IMG/VR virus record: IMGVR_UViG_3300028920_000311
Coordinates: 1-20,299 of that record
Length of the DNA stretch: 20,299 nt
Origin: a virus
Reading direction: 5' to 3' (one strand)
Below the pieces are notes generated by a model. It was not told where the DNA came from, did no database searches, and saw only the letters and a program-made list of their open reading frames with translations. The position numbers and the translations under genes were made by a program. Positions 1 to 6,571 of this stretch are shown one piece after another (position 1 is the stretch's first letter; every line of letters starts with the position of its first letter).

Positions 1-2
1 AT

Positions 3-287
3 ATTCTTCTCTTTCAAAATAAAAGCTGCAAAGAAAGATTTAAAAAAGTAGGTTTTGATGGAGAAAAATATATAGGAAAATCTATAAGAGATTCAGAGTT
101 CTGTAAACCAATTGCAATGGATTGTAGTAAGTGTCCAGTTCAATTAGCTATGGATACAAAAGAAGTCCACACAATTGATTACAAAAGTTTTGTCACAGGA
201 ATAACTTATAAAATGATTTGTATCCCTTTAGTATTTGACGGTGTTTCAGGAGTACTTGCAATATTGAGTGATAAGAATGGTGAATGA
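3..287 (+). CDS. C-terminal part of a PAS-like sensor domain protein (5' truncated by window)
   Basis: The frame is open from the window edge to a TGA at 285-287, giving 94 residues with no start in view. The fragment reads like the C-terminal half of a PAS fold: an early NKSC..RF segment, a G-K-S-I turn, a Cys-rich stretch (FCKP...DCSKCPVQLAMDT), and final strands of the type ICIPLVFDGVSGVLAILSD. The Cys-x-x-Cys-Pro-Val followed by A-x-x-T is seen in PAS domains of archaeal and bacterial sensory proteins (family knowledge). No kinase or output domain follows, so it would end in the sensor. Its stop overlaps the next gene, so the two are probably cotranslated. It lies just before the prohead protease, where a portal or other head gene would be expected. 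The family call rests on pattern similarity of a fragment only. Confidence 0.45.
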   Translation: MLLFQNKSCKERFKKVGFDGEKYIGKSIRDSEFCKPIAMDCSKCPVQLAMDTKEVHTIDYKSFVTGITYKMICIPLVFDGVSGVLAILSDKNGE

Positions 288-525
288 GTTTGATAATTGG
301 GACATGAAGCAAGCTGAGTGGAGAGGTTATACTCTCAGAGCTCTTGAGGATATGAACACAGAGATAAAAGGTCTCAAAAAACAATTTAATAGAATGGAAG
401 AAAAGATAGATAAAGTTAATAGAAGATTAACTAATACCCAAATAAAACTAGCTACTTTAGCTGGTACAGTATCTATCTTAGTAACCTTACTAACTACTGT
501 AATATTAAATGGATTGATGTCATAA
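277..525 (+). CDS. Small coiled-coil protein with one C-terminal membrane helix (XhlA/holin-accessory-like)
   Basis: This is an 82-residue protein. Residues about 10-60 are charged and helical with heptad-like spacing (LEDMNTEIKGLKKQF, MEEKIDKVNRRL), and the last 25 residues form one hydrophobic helix (LATLAGTVSILVTLLTTVIL) ending NGLMS. That layout matches hemolysin XhlA-like and holin-accessory proteins of tailed phages, which anchor at the inner membrane and assist lysis (family knowledge); the lysis role here is inference. An upstream GTG at 268 is in frame, but ATG 277 is preferred because GTGAT at 268-272 then sits as its ribosome binding site, the same spacing as at 12411 and 16862. 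It overlaps the upstream stop, and its TAA shares a base with the next ATG. The position beside the head protease is unusual for a lysis gene, so a membrane role in assembly is possible. Confidence 0.55.
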   Translation: MVNEFDNWDMKQAEWRGYTLRALEDMNTEIKGLKKQFNRMEEKIDKVNRRLTNTQIKLATLAGTVSILVTLLTTVILNGLMS

Positions 526-1895
526 TGTCATTTAAAGAAATAAGAGAAGCATTAATATACAATGGTCAAGTATATCAATTAATGCAATCTAAAGAAGAAA
601 AAGTAGAAGAGCATAAGATACCTTTTAAGTTAAGAGGTAATATAGAAATAATAAATAAAGCTGATGAACCCGATGGAGATAAGATAATTGCTGGATATGC
701 AAATGTAACTATAGTAGATGATTCAGAACAATTCATTCCAGTAGAAACATTACAAGAGGGAATAAAAAGTTTATTAAGTGATCCTCATTACTCTAATTTA
801 ATGATTATGCATGGAAATATCCAGATAGGTAAGATAATATCTGAATATAAAGAATTAAAGACCCATGTTGATGATAAGGGACTATTTATAGTCTGTCAAT
901 TAAGAAATGATTTGAAGATAGCCACAGAAATATGGCAACAAATTTTAGATGATAATATTAAAGGATTTTCTATAGGATGTGAAGTATTAGAAGACCATGA
1001 CGAATGTAATGAAGAAAGATGTGTAACTGTACTAGATCGGATAAATATATTTGAAGTATCTATATGTGAGTCTCCAGTAAACAAGGAGTCGGGCTTTAAA
1101 GTCATAACAAAATCTGAGTTTAACAGCCTTTATCCGAAGGATTGTATGTCAAAATGTAATAATACAAACATTGGTGAAAATATGGCTAAGAAAAAAGTCG
1201 AGACCAAATCAGAAGACATAAAAGATGAAGAGATTAAAGAAAAATCTGAAGACAAAGAAACTAAAGAAACACCAGAACCAGTCGAAGAAACAAAATCAGA
1301 ACCTGAGCCAGAACCTGTAAAGGAATCTGAAACAGTAACTGAAGAAAAAGAAGATACGCCAGAACCAGAGGTAGAAGAGAAATCTGTCACAGAGAGACTC
1401 AATGACATCGATAGCAAGATAGAGGAATTATCTAATATAATTTCAGCTCTAATACCAGACACTGAGGAAAAAGAGGATGTCCCTCCAGAAGATGAGGATG
1501 ACGAAGCTCCTCCAGAGGACTACGAAGATGAAGTACCTCCAGAATCAGATGAATGGTCAGAAGACAAACCAAAACCAGAGGAAACTGTAGAAGAGAAAAC
1601 CAAAGAAGAAGAAACACCTACAGAAGTAAAAGAAGAACCTAAAAGTGATTTTGATGAAATCAAAAAATCTATAGATTCTATCTTAGAAAAACTCAATGAA
1701 TATACAAAAGGTGAAGACTTCAAATCTGAATTAAAAGCTAGAGACGATATTATAAATTCTTTATCAAAGAAAATTGAGATAATTACCAAAGCTAGAAAGG
1801 AGAAAGCAGAGCCAAAAACTGTTCAAGCCAAGGATGATAATATTCAAGTAGAAAGTGATATTGTTATTCATAGAGGAATGGTATATCATCGTTAA
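525..1895 (+). CDS. XkdF-like prohead serine protease fused to an acidic scaffold-like C-terminal region
   Basis: The 456-residue protein has two halves. Residues about 35-195 resemble the XkdF/S78-type prohead protease: GYANVTIVDD, then H96 in IMHGN and S149 in the GFSIG motif, the likely catalytic His and Ser. These proteases cut scaffold and capsid termini inside the procapsid (family knowledge). From residue 220 on it is dominated by Glu, Lys and Pro: coiled-coil-prone segments at about 288-311 and 376-425, and a triple PPE repeat at 318-341. That half resembles an assembly scaffold, fitting the absence of a separate scaffold gene before the capsid gene. An internal ATG at 1182 with its own ribosome site could yield the scaffold alone. 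The start overlaps the previous stop (TAATG). The final residues (VIHRGMVYHR) echo the N-terminal LIYNGQVYQL. Confidence 0.82.
   Translation: MSFKEIREALIYNGQVYQLMQSKEEKVEEHKIPFKLRGNIEIINKADEPDGDKIIAGYANVTIVDDSEQFIPVETLQEGIKSLLSDPHYSNLMIMHGNIQIGKIISEYKELKTHVDDKGLFIVCQLRNDLKIATEIWQQILDDNIKGFSIGCEVLEDHDECNEERCVTVLDRINIFEVSICESPVNKESGFKVITKSEFNSLYPKDCMSKCNNTNIGENMAKKKVETKSEDIKDEEIKEKSEDKETKETPEPVEETKSEPEPEPVKESETVTEEKEDTPEPEVEEKSVTERLNDIDSKIEELSNIISALIPDTEEKEDVPPEDEDDEAPPEDYEDEVPPESDEWSEDKPKPEETVEEKTKEEETPTEVKEEPKSDFDEIKKSIDSILEKLNEYTKGEDFKSELKARDDIINSLSKKIEIITKARKEKAEPKTVQAKDDNIQVESDIVIHRGMVYHR
1182..1895 (+). CDS. Probable nested scaffold protein, internal in-frame start
   Basis: Inside the protease gene, ATG 1182 is preceded by TTGGTGAAAAT, a GGTGA ribosome-binding match at the spacing used by other genes here. 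Translation from it gives 237 residues that start exactly where the protease-like part ends and the Glu/Lys/Pro-rich, coiled-coil-prone part begins. This parallels lambda C/Nu3, where a scaffold is made from an internal start within the protease gene (established knowledge). That this site is used is inference. The region may instead serve only as a fused scaffold domain released by self-cleavage. Confidence 0.5.
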   Translation: MAKKKVETKSEDIKDEEIKEKSEDKETKETPEPVEETKSEPEPEPVKESETVTEEKEDTPEPEVEEKSVTERLNDIDSKIEELSNIISALIPDTEEKEDVPPEDEDDEAPPEDYEDEVPPESDEWSEDKPKPEETVEEKTKEEETPTEVKEEPKSDFDEIKKSIDSILEKLNEYTKGEDFKSELKARDDIINSLSKKIEIITKARKEKAEPKTVQAKDDNIQVESDIVIHRGMVYHR

Positions 1896-1912
1896 TGTTA
1901 GATGTACTTAAC

Positions 1913-1926
1913 AATGTTATAATATA
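1913..1926 (+). promoter_or_regulatory. Recurrent intergenic AT element, copy 1 (extended -10-like)
   Basis: The bases AATGTTATAATATA lie 16 nt before ATG 1942. TGTTATAAT matches an extended -10 (TGnTATAAT) exactly. No convincing -35 box is seen upstream. Confidence 0.42.
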
Positions 1927-1941
1927 AGGAAAGTGAATAAA

Positions 1942-2319
1942 ATGACTTATACCGCACCAACAGACGATATTATGTATCAAGGCCGACCTGATATGCTAGG
2001 TTTTACTGCGTCAGGTACTATCAACGAAGGTCAATGTTGCATGGCAGTTGGCACATTACAGGCAATTGCTGCAACAGAAGACGTAGATAAGTTTATCGGA
2101 GTAGCTGTCTATAAAAAGACAGATGGAGAAAAGATAGCTTTAGCAGGCCCAGGTACAATAGTAAGAGTCGTAGCTAGTGGAACAGTTTCATCTGCAGATG
2201 ATGTTTTCTGTGGTTCTGAAGGTAAAGTTTACAATGCTGGAACTGCAGCTAACAAGATTGGAGTAGCTTTGGAAGATGCTGATGGTACAACTAGTGTCGT
2301 AAGAGTTCTATTAATGTAA
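1942..2319 (+). CDS. Capsid decoration (cement) protein, DUF2190-like
   Basis: The 125-residue product is Gly/Ala/Val-rich and all-beta in character: LGFTASGTINEGQCCMAVGT, VDKFIGVAVYKKTDGEKIALAGPGTIVRV, then NKIGVALEDADG with a short terminal strand. The order 'G.I..GQ', 'IGVA', 'GE.I....PG.I' and a closing 'K.GVAL..A' is typical of DUF2190-type capsid cement proteins, which bind the outside of HK97-fold capsids and are often encoded just before the major capsid gene (family knowledge). An in-frame GTG at 1933 exists, but it lies only 2 nt from the AAGG at 1927-1930, so ATG 1942 is the better start. The flanking gaps carry promoter-like elements, so it may have its own transcript. Confidence 0.7.
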   Translation: MTYTAPTDDIMYQGRPDMLGFTASGTINEGQCCMAVGTLQAIAATEDVDKFIGVAVYKKTDGEKIALAGPGTIVRVVASGTVSSADDVFCGSEGKVYNAGTAANKIGVALEDADGTTSVVRVLLM

Positions 2320-2358
2320 TCTCTTAATAGTAGAATAAATATGTTATATGTTTGTTTA

Positions 2359-2372
2359 AATGTTTAATAATA
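2359..2372 (+). promoter_or_regulatory. Recurrent intergenic AT element, copy 2, before the major capsid gene
   Basis: AATGTTTAATAATA lies within the 72-nt gap before the capsid gene and is followed by an AAAAGGA ribosome site. Shared elements with copies 1 and 3 are AATGTT and an ATAATA or TTATA end. A promoter role fits the high demand for capsid protein, but this is inference. Confidence 0.4.
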
Positions 2373-2391
2373 GAAAAGGAAAAGTGTCATT

Positions 2392-3354
2392 ATGAGTAAG
2401 TTAACCGCACTCTTAAAATATGGTCATGCAGGAACAGCAGACAAGAAAAAGATGCTAGGCTCAAAAGGGTTTGAGAACGATGTAGGGAAAGAACTACACA
2501 CTCTTTTACAATCAGAGGCAACAGCAATAAGCGATTCAACATTAGTGCAGGAAGAAGTATATAAAACAGTAGTTGAAGGTGCTGAACCCTTTAAATGTAT
2601 GAGAGAGGTTAATCCTATAGTTAATGTAGATTCCTACTCCTTAAGAATTGTAACTGGAGAGACTGGAACATACGCTGAAAAAGTTGCAGAAGGACAAGCA
2701 ATTACTCTAGATACCCAAACTTATTCCAAAACAGACATTACCATAGATAAATATGGTACACGTCCATTAATTACTAATGAATTAATAGAGGATTCTCTAT
2801 TTGACGTAGTCGAATTGGAACTTAAGAAAGCAGGTGCTAGATTAGAAAACGGTTTAAACCGAGTAGTCCTTGCAGCAATCTTAGCAGGTGTCACTACAAG
2901 CACTCTTAATCCAGCAGGCTCACATATTGCAGTATCTGATATTGCACAAGCAGCAGCTAAAGTTAAGAAACAAAACTATCTCCCTGATACACTCGTAACT
3001 CACCCAACAGCAGAAGGATACTTATTACAAGATTCAAATCTTGCTTACGTATCTTATGCAGGTCAATCAAACTCATTAACAGCAGGAACAGTTCCTAAAT
3101 TAATGGGATTGACACCATACACCTGTACTGCTACAGATGCAGCCTCCCCAACATGGGACGATACAACTGCAGCTTCAGATGTAACTGCATTAGTCTTCTC
3201 AAAGAATGATCTTGGTATGCTAGGAATGAGACGAGATCTTGCAGTAGAGCAATATGAAGACCCAATACATGACCTAGTCGGTATCTCATGTACAATGAGA
3301 TTCGGATATGGAGTCATAAACGAGACTTCAGCATGTAAAATCTACCATAAGTAA
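2392..3354 (+). CDS. Major capsid protein, HK97 fold
   Basis: At 320 residues it has the usual length of an HK97-type capsid protein made without a long delta domain. After a short helical N-terminus it shows the N-arm/P-domain hallmarks of the phage capsid family: LVQEEVYKTVVEGAEPF, SYSLRIVTGETGTYAEKVAEGQAI (E-loop region), then ITIDKYGTRPLITNELIEDSLFDVVELE with the long spine helix. A-domain signals follow: LPDTLVTHPTAEGYLL, and near the end FSKNDLGMLGMRRDLAVEQYEDPIHDLVGISCTMRFGYGVIN. It assembles the icosahedral shell with the preceding decoration protein, and its maturation would depend on the upstream protease. ATG 2392 follows AAAAGGAAAAG. A hairpin terminator lies directly downstream, so this is probably the end of a highly expressed transcript. 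Confidence 0.88.
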   Translation: MSKLTALLKYGHAGTADKKKMLGSKGFENDVGKELHTLLQSEATAISDSTLVQEEVYKTVVEGAEPFKCMREVNPIVNVDSYSLRIVTGETGTYAEKVAEGQAITLDTQTYSKTDITIDKYGTRPLITNELIEDSLFDVVELELKKAGARLENGLNRVVLAAILAGVTTSTLNPAGSHIAVSDIAQAAAKVKKQNYLPDTLVTHPTAEGYLLQDSNLAYVSYAGQSNSLTAGTVPKLMGLTPYTCTATDAASPTWDDTTAASDVTALVFSKNDLGMLGMRRDLAVEQYEDPIHDLVGISCTMRFGYGVINETSACKIYHK

Positions 3355-3360
3355 AATTAG

Positions 3361-3393
3361 AGAAGAGATATTCATTATCTCTTTTTTCTTTTT
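3361..3393 (+). terminator. Hairpin plus T-tract terminator after the major capsid gene
   Basis: The stem AAGAGATA (3363-3370) pairs with TATCTCTT (3376-3383) around a TTCAT loop and extends two more pairs if a G-T pair is allowed. T-rich sequence runs to 3393, beginning 6 bases after the capsid stop. This is a standard intrinsic terminator layout; in an archaeal host the T-tract alone could terminate. Confidence 0.72.
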
Positions 3394-3407
3394 ATTATGT
3401 ATGTATT

Positions 3408-3421
3408 AATGTTTAATTATA
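3408..3421 (+). promoter_or_regulatory. Recurrent intergenic AT element, copy 3
   Basis: AATGTTTAATTATA lies directly downstream of the terminator and 15 nt before ATG 3437, where it could restart transcription. It differs from copy 2 in one base. Confidence 0.42.
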
Positions 3422-3436
3422 AAAAGAGGTTGGAAT

Positions 3437-3751
3437 ATGCCAGGAAGTAAATTACCGATACTGACCATAACCAATAAGCAATATTGGCGTGATGACGGTC
3501 TCTATATCTATTCATCCGCAGACGGACAATTAGATGTAGTCGCTGACACTACGTTCAAAGTAGCTGCTCCAACAATTGATTTAACATCGACAACTACACT
3601 TAAAAGTACAAACAATGCAGCAACATCAGGAAGTTATGCTGCAACCAAATGGAAAAGTCTTGCATCAAGTAATGCAGTTGGTTATCTAAAATGGTCTGTA
3701 GGTTCAGTAGCAGGCTATATACCAGTATTTAGCTCTAACTGTATAATATAG
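3437..3751 (+). CDS. Small fibre-like virion structural protein
   Basis: The 104-residue protein is rich in Ser, Thr and Ala. Its middle reads GLYIYSSADGQLDVVADTTFKVAAPTIDLTS, a run of short alternating strands seen in many phage head-fibre and tail-fibre shafts where successive '(V/I)-x-A-x-T-x-(I/L)-D' units build a beta stem (family knowledge). The C-terminal third (KWKSLASSNAVGYLKWSVGSVAGYIPVF) looks like a small terminal beta domain. Its place straight after the capsid gene suggests a head fibre or capsid-attached decoration. AGAGGTTGG upstream serves ATG 3437. The assignment to head rather than tail is inferred from position only. Confidence 0.5.
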   Translation: MPGSKLPILTITNKQYWRDDGLYIYSSADGQLDVVADTTFKVAAPTIDLTSTTTLKSTNNAATSGSYAATKWKSLASSNAVGYLKWSVGSVAGYIPVFSSNCII

Positions 3752-3760
3752 GTGTAATAC

Positions 3761-3919
3761 ATGGGTGATACACAGCTAGATAAGACTAAATGGAGAAAGA
3801 TAATAATCCTCACAGACGGATTAAAATGGGAGGTAGATGCAGAAAATAGCAATACCTCCATGTTAGAATTAAAAGAGATCTGTAGAGAACTTCTAGAGAA
3901 GTTTGATGTTAATAAATAA
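3761..3919 (+). CDS. Small conserved-type protein (52 aa), paralogue of the gene at 12848
   Basis: This short frame starts at ATG 3761, ten bases after GGTG at 3751, and ends at TAA 3917-3919. The product has a beta-hairpin-like start (KWRKIIILTDGLKWEVDAEN) followed by one amphipathic helix (MLELKEICRELLEKF). The same layout appears in the 48-residue protein at 12848-12994: W near the start, II-x-TD, a second hydrophobic strand, an Asn, then an E-L-x-K helix. Compact proteins with this hairpin-helix plan are common in virus genomes, without a function known to me. Tight fit between neighbours and a good ribosome site support it being real. Confidence 0.62.
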   Translation: MGDTQLDKTKWRKIIILTDGLKWEVDAENSNTSMLELKEICRELLEKFDVNK

Positions 3920-3930
3920 TAGGTTATAAA

Positions 3931-4179
3931 ATGTTACACGGAAAAGGAGATCAACTTATACTTAGTAAGAAGTATGAAGAAGATAGGAATAAAAGATTAG
4001 AAGATATATCTAAATATCCAGATTCAGATATTACATATTATGAAATAACTGGCTCAGAAGGTGGTAGAAGTACCTATGATAAAACTTACCAAATATGGCA
4101 ATATCCTTTTCCAGAAGATCCTTCAATTAGAAGTAAACAAAAGATTGATATAAGATCTGATAAAGCAGTAGGAGATTAA
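3931..4179 (+). CDS. Hypothetical protein, 82 aa
   Basis: I do not recognise this protein. It is hydrophilic, with a charged helical N-terminal part (LSKKYEEDRNKRLEDISKY) and a Tyr-rich middle (DSDITYYEITGSEGG, YDKTYQIWQYPFPEDPS), and has no membrane segment or signal peptide. ATG 3931 follows AATAGGTTATAAA, a weak ribosome site. It lies 11 nt after the small gene upstream and 4 nt before the HNH-like gene, so it is probably in the same transcript. Confidence 0.55.
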   Translation: MLHGKGDQLILSKKYEEDRNKRLEDISKYPDSDITYYEITGSEGGRSTYDKTYQIWQYPFPEDPSIRSKQKIDIRSDKAVGD

Positions 4180-4183
4180 TAGT

Positions 4184-4663
4184 ATGCCTTATAAAAATCC
4201 AGAAGATGCTAAGAAAAATAAAAGAAAATATTATCTAGAGAATAAAGATAAATTAAAAGAAAAATCTAGACAATATTACTATGAAAATAGGAACAAAATT
4301 ATAGCTAATGTGAAAAAATATCAAGAAGAACATAAAGAAGAAAGAGAAAAATATTTTAAGGAATGGTGTAAAATGAATAAAAGAGAATCTGATAAGAGAT
4401 ATTTATCTACTGAAAAAGGTAAATTAGCTCATAGAAAAGCTAATGCAAAGAGGAAGAGAAATTTAAAATTTGAACCTCTATTTGCAAATCCATTTCCAAA
4501 TGATATTGATATGGATTATCATCACATAAATAATTTAATAACTATTCCTATTCCAAGGAAATTACACCGATTGAACTATGGTAATAATCATAGGGAAAAA
4601 TGTAATGAACTAATAATGGATTTATATGGTATAAACATAGATAATATATTAAGAGGAGATTAA
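4184..4663 (+). CDS. HNH-like (beta-beta-alpha-metal) endonuclease with basic helical N-terminus
   Basis: The first 75 or so of 159 residues are a strongly basic helical array with repeated YY.EN..K and KKYQEE units (KRKYYLENKDKLKEK, RQYYYENRNKI). This is common at the front of phage HNH proteins, where it probably contacts DNA. The C-terminal half carries MDYHHINN, then TIPIPRKLHRLNYGNNH, giving a His-His ... His ... Asn-His order consistent with a beta-beta-alpha-metal nuclease core; no Cys-x-x-Cys zinc knuckles are present. The gene sits between head genes like a free-standing homing endonuclease. It is very A-rich with AGA arginine, like its neighbours. The nuclease assignment is from motif order only. 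Confidence 0.58.
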   Translation: MPYKNPEDAKKNKRKYYLENKDKLKEKSRQYYYENRNKIIANVKKYQEEHKEEREKYFKEWCKMNKRESDKRYLSTEKGKLAHRKANAKRKRNLKFEPLFANPFPNDIDMDYHHINNLITIPIPRKLHRLNYGNNHREKCNELIMDLYGINIDNILRGD

Positions 4664-5074
4664 ATGACAGATTATGTACCGTCTATAGTAACGGAGAAGG
4701 ATATCCGCAATTTTTTCACACCTCCTTTAGATTATGACGATATAACTAAAGCAGAGATTCTTATTAAAATAGAATCTGTGGAAGATTATATCAATGCAGT
4801 ATATGGTTTAACAAATGCATCTGATGCAAGAATACCTGCATTATTATTAATAGCAGCTAAAATCATACAAAGCCCATCTCTAGCCAGAAAATATTATACT
4901 TTATCTGAAGAACAACTTGGTGATTATAGATATGTAATGGCTCAACCAATTTCCAGAAGTACAGATGTTCAGTCATCTCCATTTGTTATATCTAAAACAT
5001 GGGAAAGAATGGCTCTAGAGATATTAGATGCTAGATCCCAAAAGAAATGGACAATATATAAAGCTAACGATTAA
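4664..5074 (+). CDS. Head-tail connector (adaptor) protein, HK97 gp6 / SPP1 gp15-like
   Basis: The 136-residue protein is mainly helical: TEKDIRNFFTPPLDYDDITKAEILIKIESVEDYINAVYG is the typical opening of head-tail adaptor proteins, with a helix leading into E-x-x-I-x-x-V-E-x-Y-I. It is followed by RIPALLLIAAKIIQSPSLARKY. The C-terminal SSPFVISKTWERMALEIL could be the part that docks on neighbouring connector rings. Adaptors form a ring under the portal vertex. The ATG abuts the upstream stop (TAAATG) with AGAGGAGAT as ribosome site. Gene order (adaptor, closure, neck, terminator) agrees with the assignment, though sequence similarity in this family is always weak. Confidence 0.68.
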   Translation: MTDYVPSIVTEKDIRNFFTPPLDYDDITKAEILIKIESVEDYINAVYGLTNASDARIPALLLIAAKIIQSPSLARKYYTLSEEQLGDYRYVMAQPISRSTDVQSSPFVISKTWERMALEILDARSQKKWTIYKAND

Positions 5075-5075
5075 A

Positions 5076-5315
5076 ATGACTTATCATCCAGGTCCCTCAT
5101 ATCCAGACAATTGGAATAAGATTAGATGGGCCATCTTTAATAAATGTGGATATAGATGTCAAAGATGTGGAAGGTACTCAAGAGGTAATCTCCACCTCCA
5201 TCATATAAGACCTATAGGTAGAGGTGGAACTCATGATACAGGTAATCTAGTACCTTTATGTTCTCAATGTCATTACGAAGTCCATAGAGATAATGATAGA
5301 AGGTGGCTTAAATGA
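5076..5315 (+). CDS. HNH endonuclease with zinc-binding Cys pairs
   Basis: The 79-residue protein has the complete HNH pattern: CGYRCQRCGRYSRG with a Cys-x-x-Cys pair, LHLHHIRPIGRGGTH (HH and downstream His), DTGNLVPLCSQCHYEVH (Asn, second Cys-x-x-Cys, final His). Proteins of this size nick DNA and, in cos phages such as HK97, assist terminase during packaging (family knowledge). A longer in-frame reading from 5028 is possible, but ATG 5076 is preferred because it directly follows the upstream TAA and leaves a compact HNH protein without an unrelated extension. Its own stop overlaps the next ATG (ATGA). That two-sided coupling inside the connector cluster suggests a packaging role rather than a random homing insertion. 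Confidence 0.85.
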   Translation: MTYHPGPSYPDNWNKIRWAIFNKCGYRCQRCGRYSRGNLHLHHIRPIGRGGTHDTGNLVPLCSQCHYEVHRDNDRRWLK

Positions 5316-5629
5316 GTTATGATTCATTACTAATACATAGTGTATATTTGAACTCTGAAGCATCATCTCAGAATGATCTAGGTGAGTGGACTGTAACATA
5401 CACTCAAGGAACAACTGCATATGATTGTAGATATAGTCCAATAAAAGCTGAGGAAGTAACTCAATTACCTGGAGATTATAATGACGTAAGATATAAATGC
5501 TTCTGTAAGTCTAGTAATACTATAACTAGAGGAATGAAAGTTAGTGATGGAAATCATGACTATAGAGTAAAGGAAGTAATCATAGATTCATCTGGTCATC
5601 ATAAAACAGCATATCTGGTGATGTTATGA
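5312..5629 (+). CDS. Head closure (head-tail joining) protein, SPP1 gp16-like
   Basis: The 105-residue all-beta protein has the profile of phage head-tail joining/stopper proteins: a first strand with SVYLNSEASSQNDLGEWTVTYT, then Cys-containing DCRYSPIKAEEVTQLPGDYNDVRYKCFC, a DGNHDYRVKEVIID hairpin and a hydrophobic terminal strand (HKTAYLVML). The phrase 'D-Y-R-V-K-E-V' followed by an HK strand is typical of these proteins. It would seal the capsid after DNA packaging and offer the tail-binding face. It overlaps the HNH gene by four bases and the next gene by four bases, so the set is translationally coupled. Confidence 0.7.
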   Translation: MSYDSLLIHSVYLNSEASSQNDLGEWTVTYTQGTTAYDCRYSPIKAEEVTQLPGDYNDVRYKCFCKSSNTITRGMKVSDGNHDYRVKEVIIDSSGHHKTAYLVML

Positions 5630-6153
5630 TAACATTTAAATTAAAAGGTCAAAAGAAAGTAAATGCCAATATAAATAAATGGATTATAAGAAATAGTAAT
5701 GCAGTTAAAAGAGGTTTAACTAAATCTGCAAATAACTTAAATCAATTAGCTATGGAAAATTTAAATAAAAAGATAGGTCATGGTTATACAGGGATAGCAT
5801 GGGGGCATTCAAATCAACAACCAATAGAAGATTCAAAGTTTATATCCCAACCAGCAAGTGAAGGAGATGGATCAACTATAACTCTTCAATATGATTCACC
5901 TCATGCAGCAGTAGTTGAATTTGGTGGTTTATCTACTCAAGGAGTACCAGCATCTGCATATGGGCATAAAGTTTGGCCTATAGGTGCTAGTCAAGGTGGA
6001 GGAGTAATATTAGCTCCAACATTTAGAGTACAACCTGGGTATCATTATTTACAGAATGCAATGCAAAGTATAACATTTACTAAATCTCCTGGAACAAGCA
6101 TGCGTTCAATAATAAACAATGAATGTTTAAAAGTTAAAAACAGTTTAAAGTGA
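5626..6153 (+). CDS. HK97 gp10-like neck / tail completion protein
   Basis: The 175-residue protein shows the gp10-like pattern: an N-terminal helix (KKVNANINKWIIRNSNAVKRGLTKSANNLNQLAMENL), a loop region, then the conserved YDSPHAAVVEFGG motif that marks this family, and a C-terminal helical segment after FRVQPGYHYLQNAMQS. gp10-like proteins act at the head-tail interface in long-tailed phages (family knowledge). GGTGATGTT precedes ATG 5626, and the start overlaps the preceding stop. Only four bases separate its stop from the tail terminator gene. Both position and motif agree. Confidence 0.78.
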   Translation: MITFKLKGQKKVNANINKWIIRNSNAVKRGLTKSANNLNQLAMENLNKKIGHGYTGIAWGHSNQQPIEDSKFISQPASEGDGSTITLQYDSPHAAVVEFGGLSTQGVPASAYGHKVWPIGASQGGGVILAPTFRVQPGYHYLQNAMQSITFTKSPGTSMRSIINNECLKVKNSLK

Positions 6154-6157
6154 TGAC

Positions 6158-6556
6158 ATGTCTTATGACGTAACAAAAGATATAAGAGGATACTTAATTA
6201 GTTCCAGCGATGTAACTTCTCTAGTAGATACTGGTAACATAAGAGTAGGATGGAGTCAACAAGCTGATGAATTTCCTTGTATAATAATTCAACAGACTGG
6301 CGGCACTGATGTAGGATATATTGGATATAATCAAACAGCTGCTGGTTCAAAAGTAAGATTAGAAACTGTAACACTTCAATTAGATATATTCTCACAAACA
6401 AGTAGAGCAAATGTATTAGATATTGCTGATGCTGTAGTTCCAGTTATGATATCTGGAGGATGTAGGAAAGAATCTGATATGGATATGTATAATGATGATA
6501 TAGAAGTCCATAGAAAGGTTCAGACTTATACTCTTAACAGATTTCATGATGATTGA
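6158..6556 (+). CDS. Tail terminator protein
   Basis: At 132 residues this matches the usual size of tail terminator proteins. It starts with a helix (MSYDVTKDIRGYLISSSDVTSLV) followed by DTGNIRVGWSQQADEFPCIIIQQTGG, the familiar 'I-x-x-G-x-x-Q-x-x-x-P-C-I-x-I-x-Q' strand. A long beta hairpin (SKVRLETVTLQLDIFSQ), a helix (RANVLDIADAVVPVMI) and a closing strand (HRKVQTYTLNRFHDD) follow. Terminators form a hexamer that stops tube growth at the length set by the tape measure and joins the tail to the head. GTGATGAC is the ribosome site. It is the last gene of the neck cluster; a promoter-like element follows. Confidence 0.75.
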   Translation: MSYDVTKDIRGYLISSSDVTSLVDTGNIRVGWSQQADEFPCIIIQQTGGTDVGYIGYNQTAAGSKVRLETVTLQLDIFSQTSRANVLDIADAVVPVMISGGCRKESDMDMYNDDIEVHRKVQTYTLNRFHDD

Positions 6557-6571
6557 TGTATGTATTAAAGA

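Noticed and set aside
1130-1789. Open frames on the minus strand opposite the acidic region of the protease/scaffold gene
   Set aside because: Their Ser/Val/Ser-rich translations are the complement of Glu/Lys/Pro codons. No ribosome sites are seen and the + strand gene explains the region.
5028-5075. Upstream extension of the zinc-type HNH gene
   Set aside because: It lies wholly inside the connector gene. ATG 5076 directly follows that gene's stop and gives a complete HNH protein.
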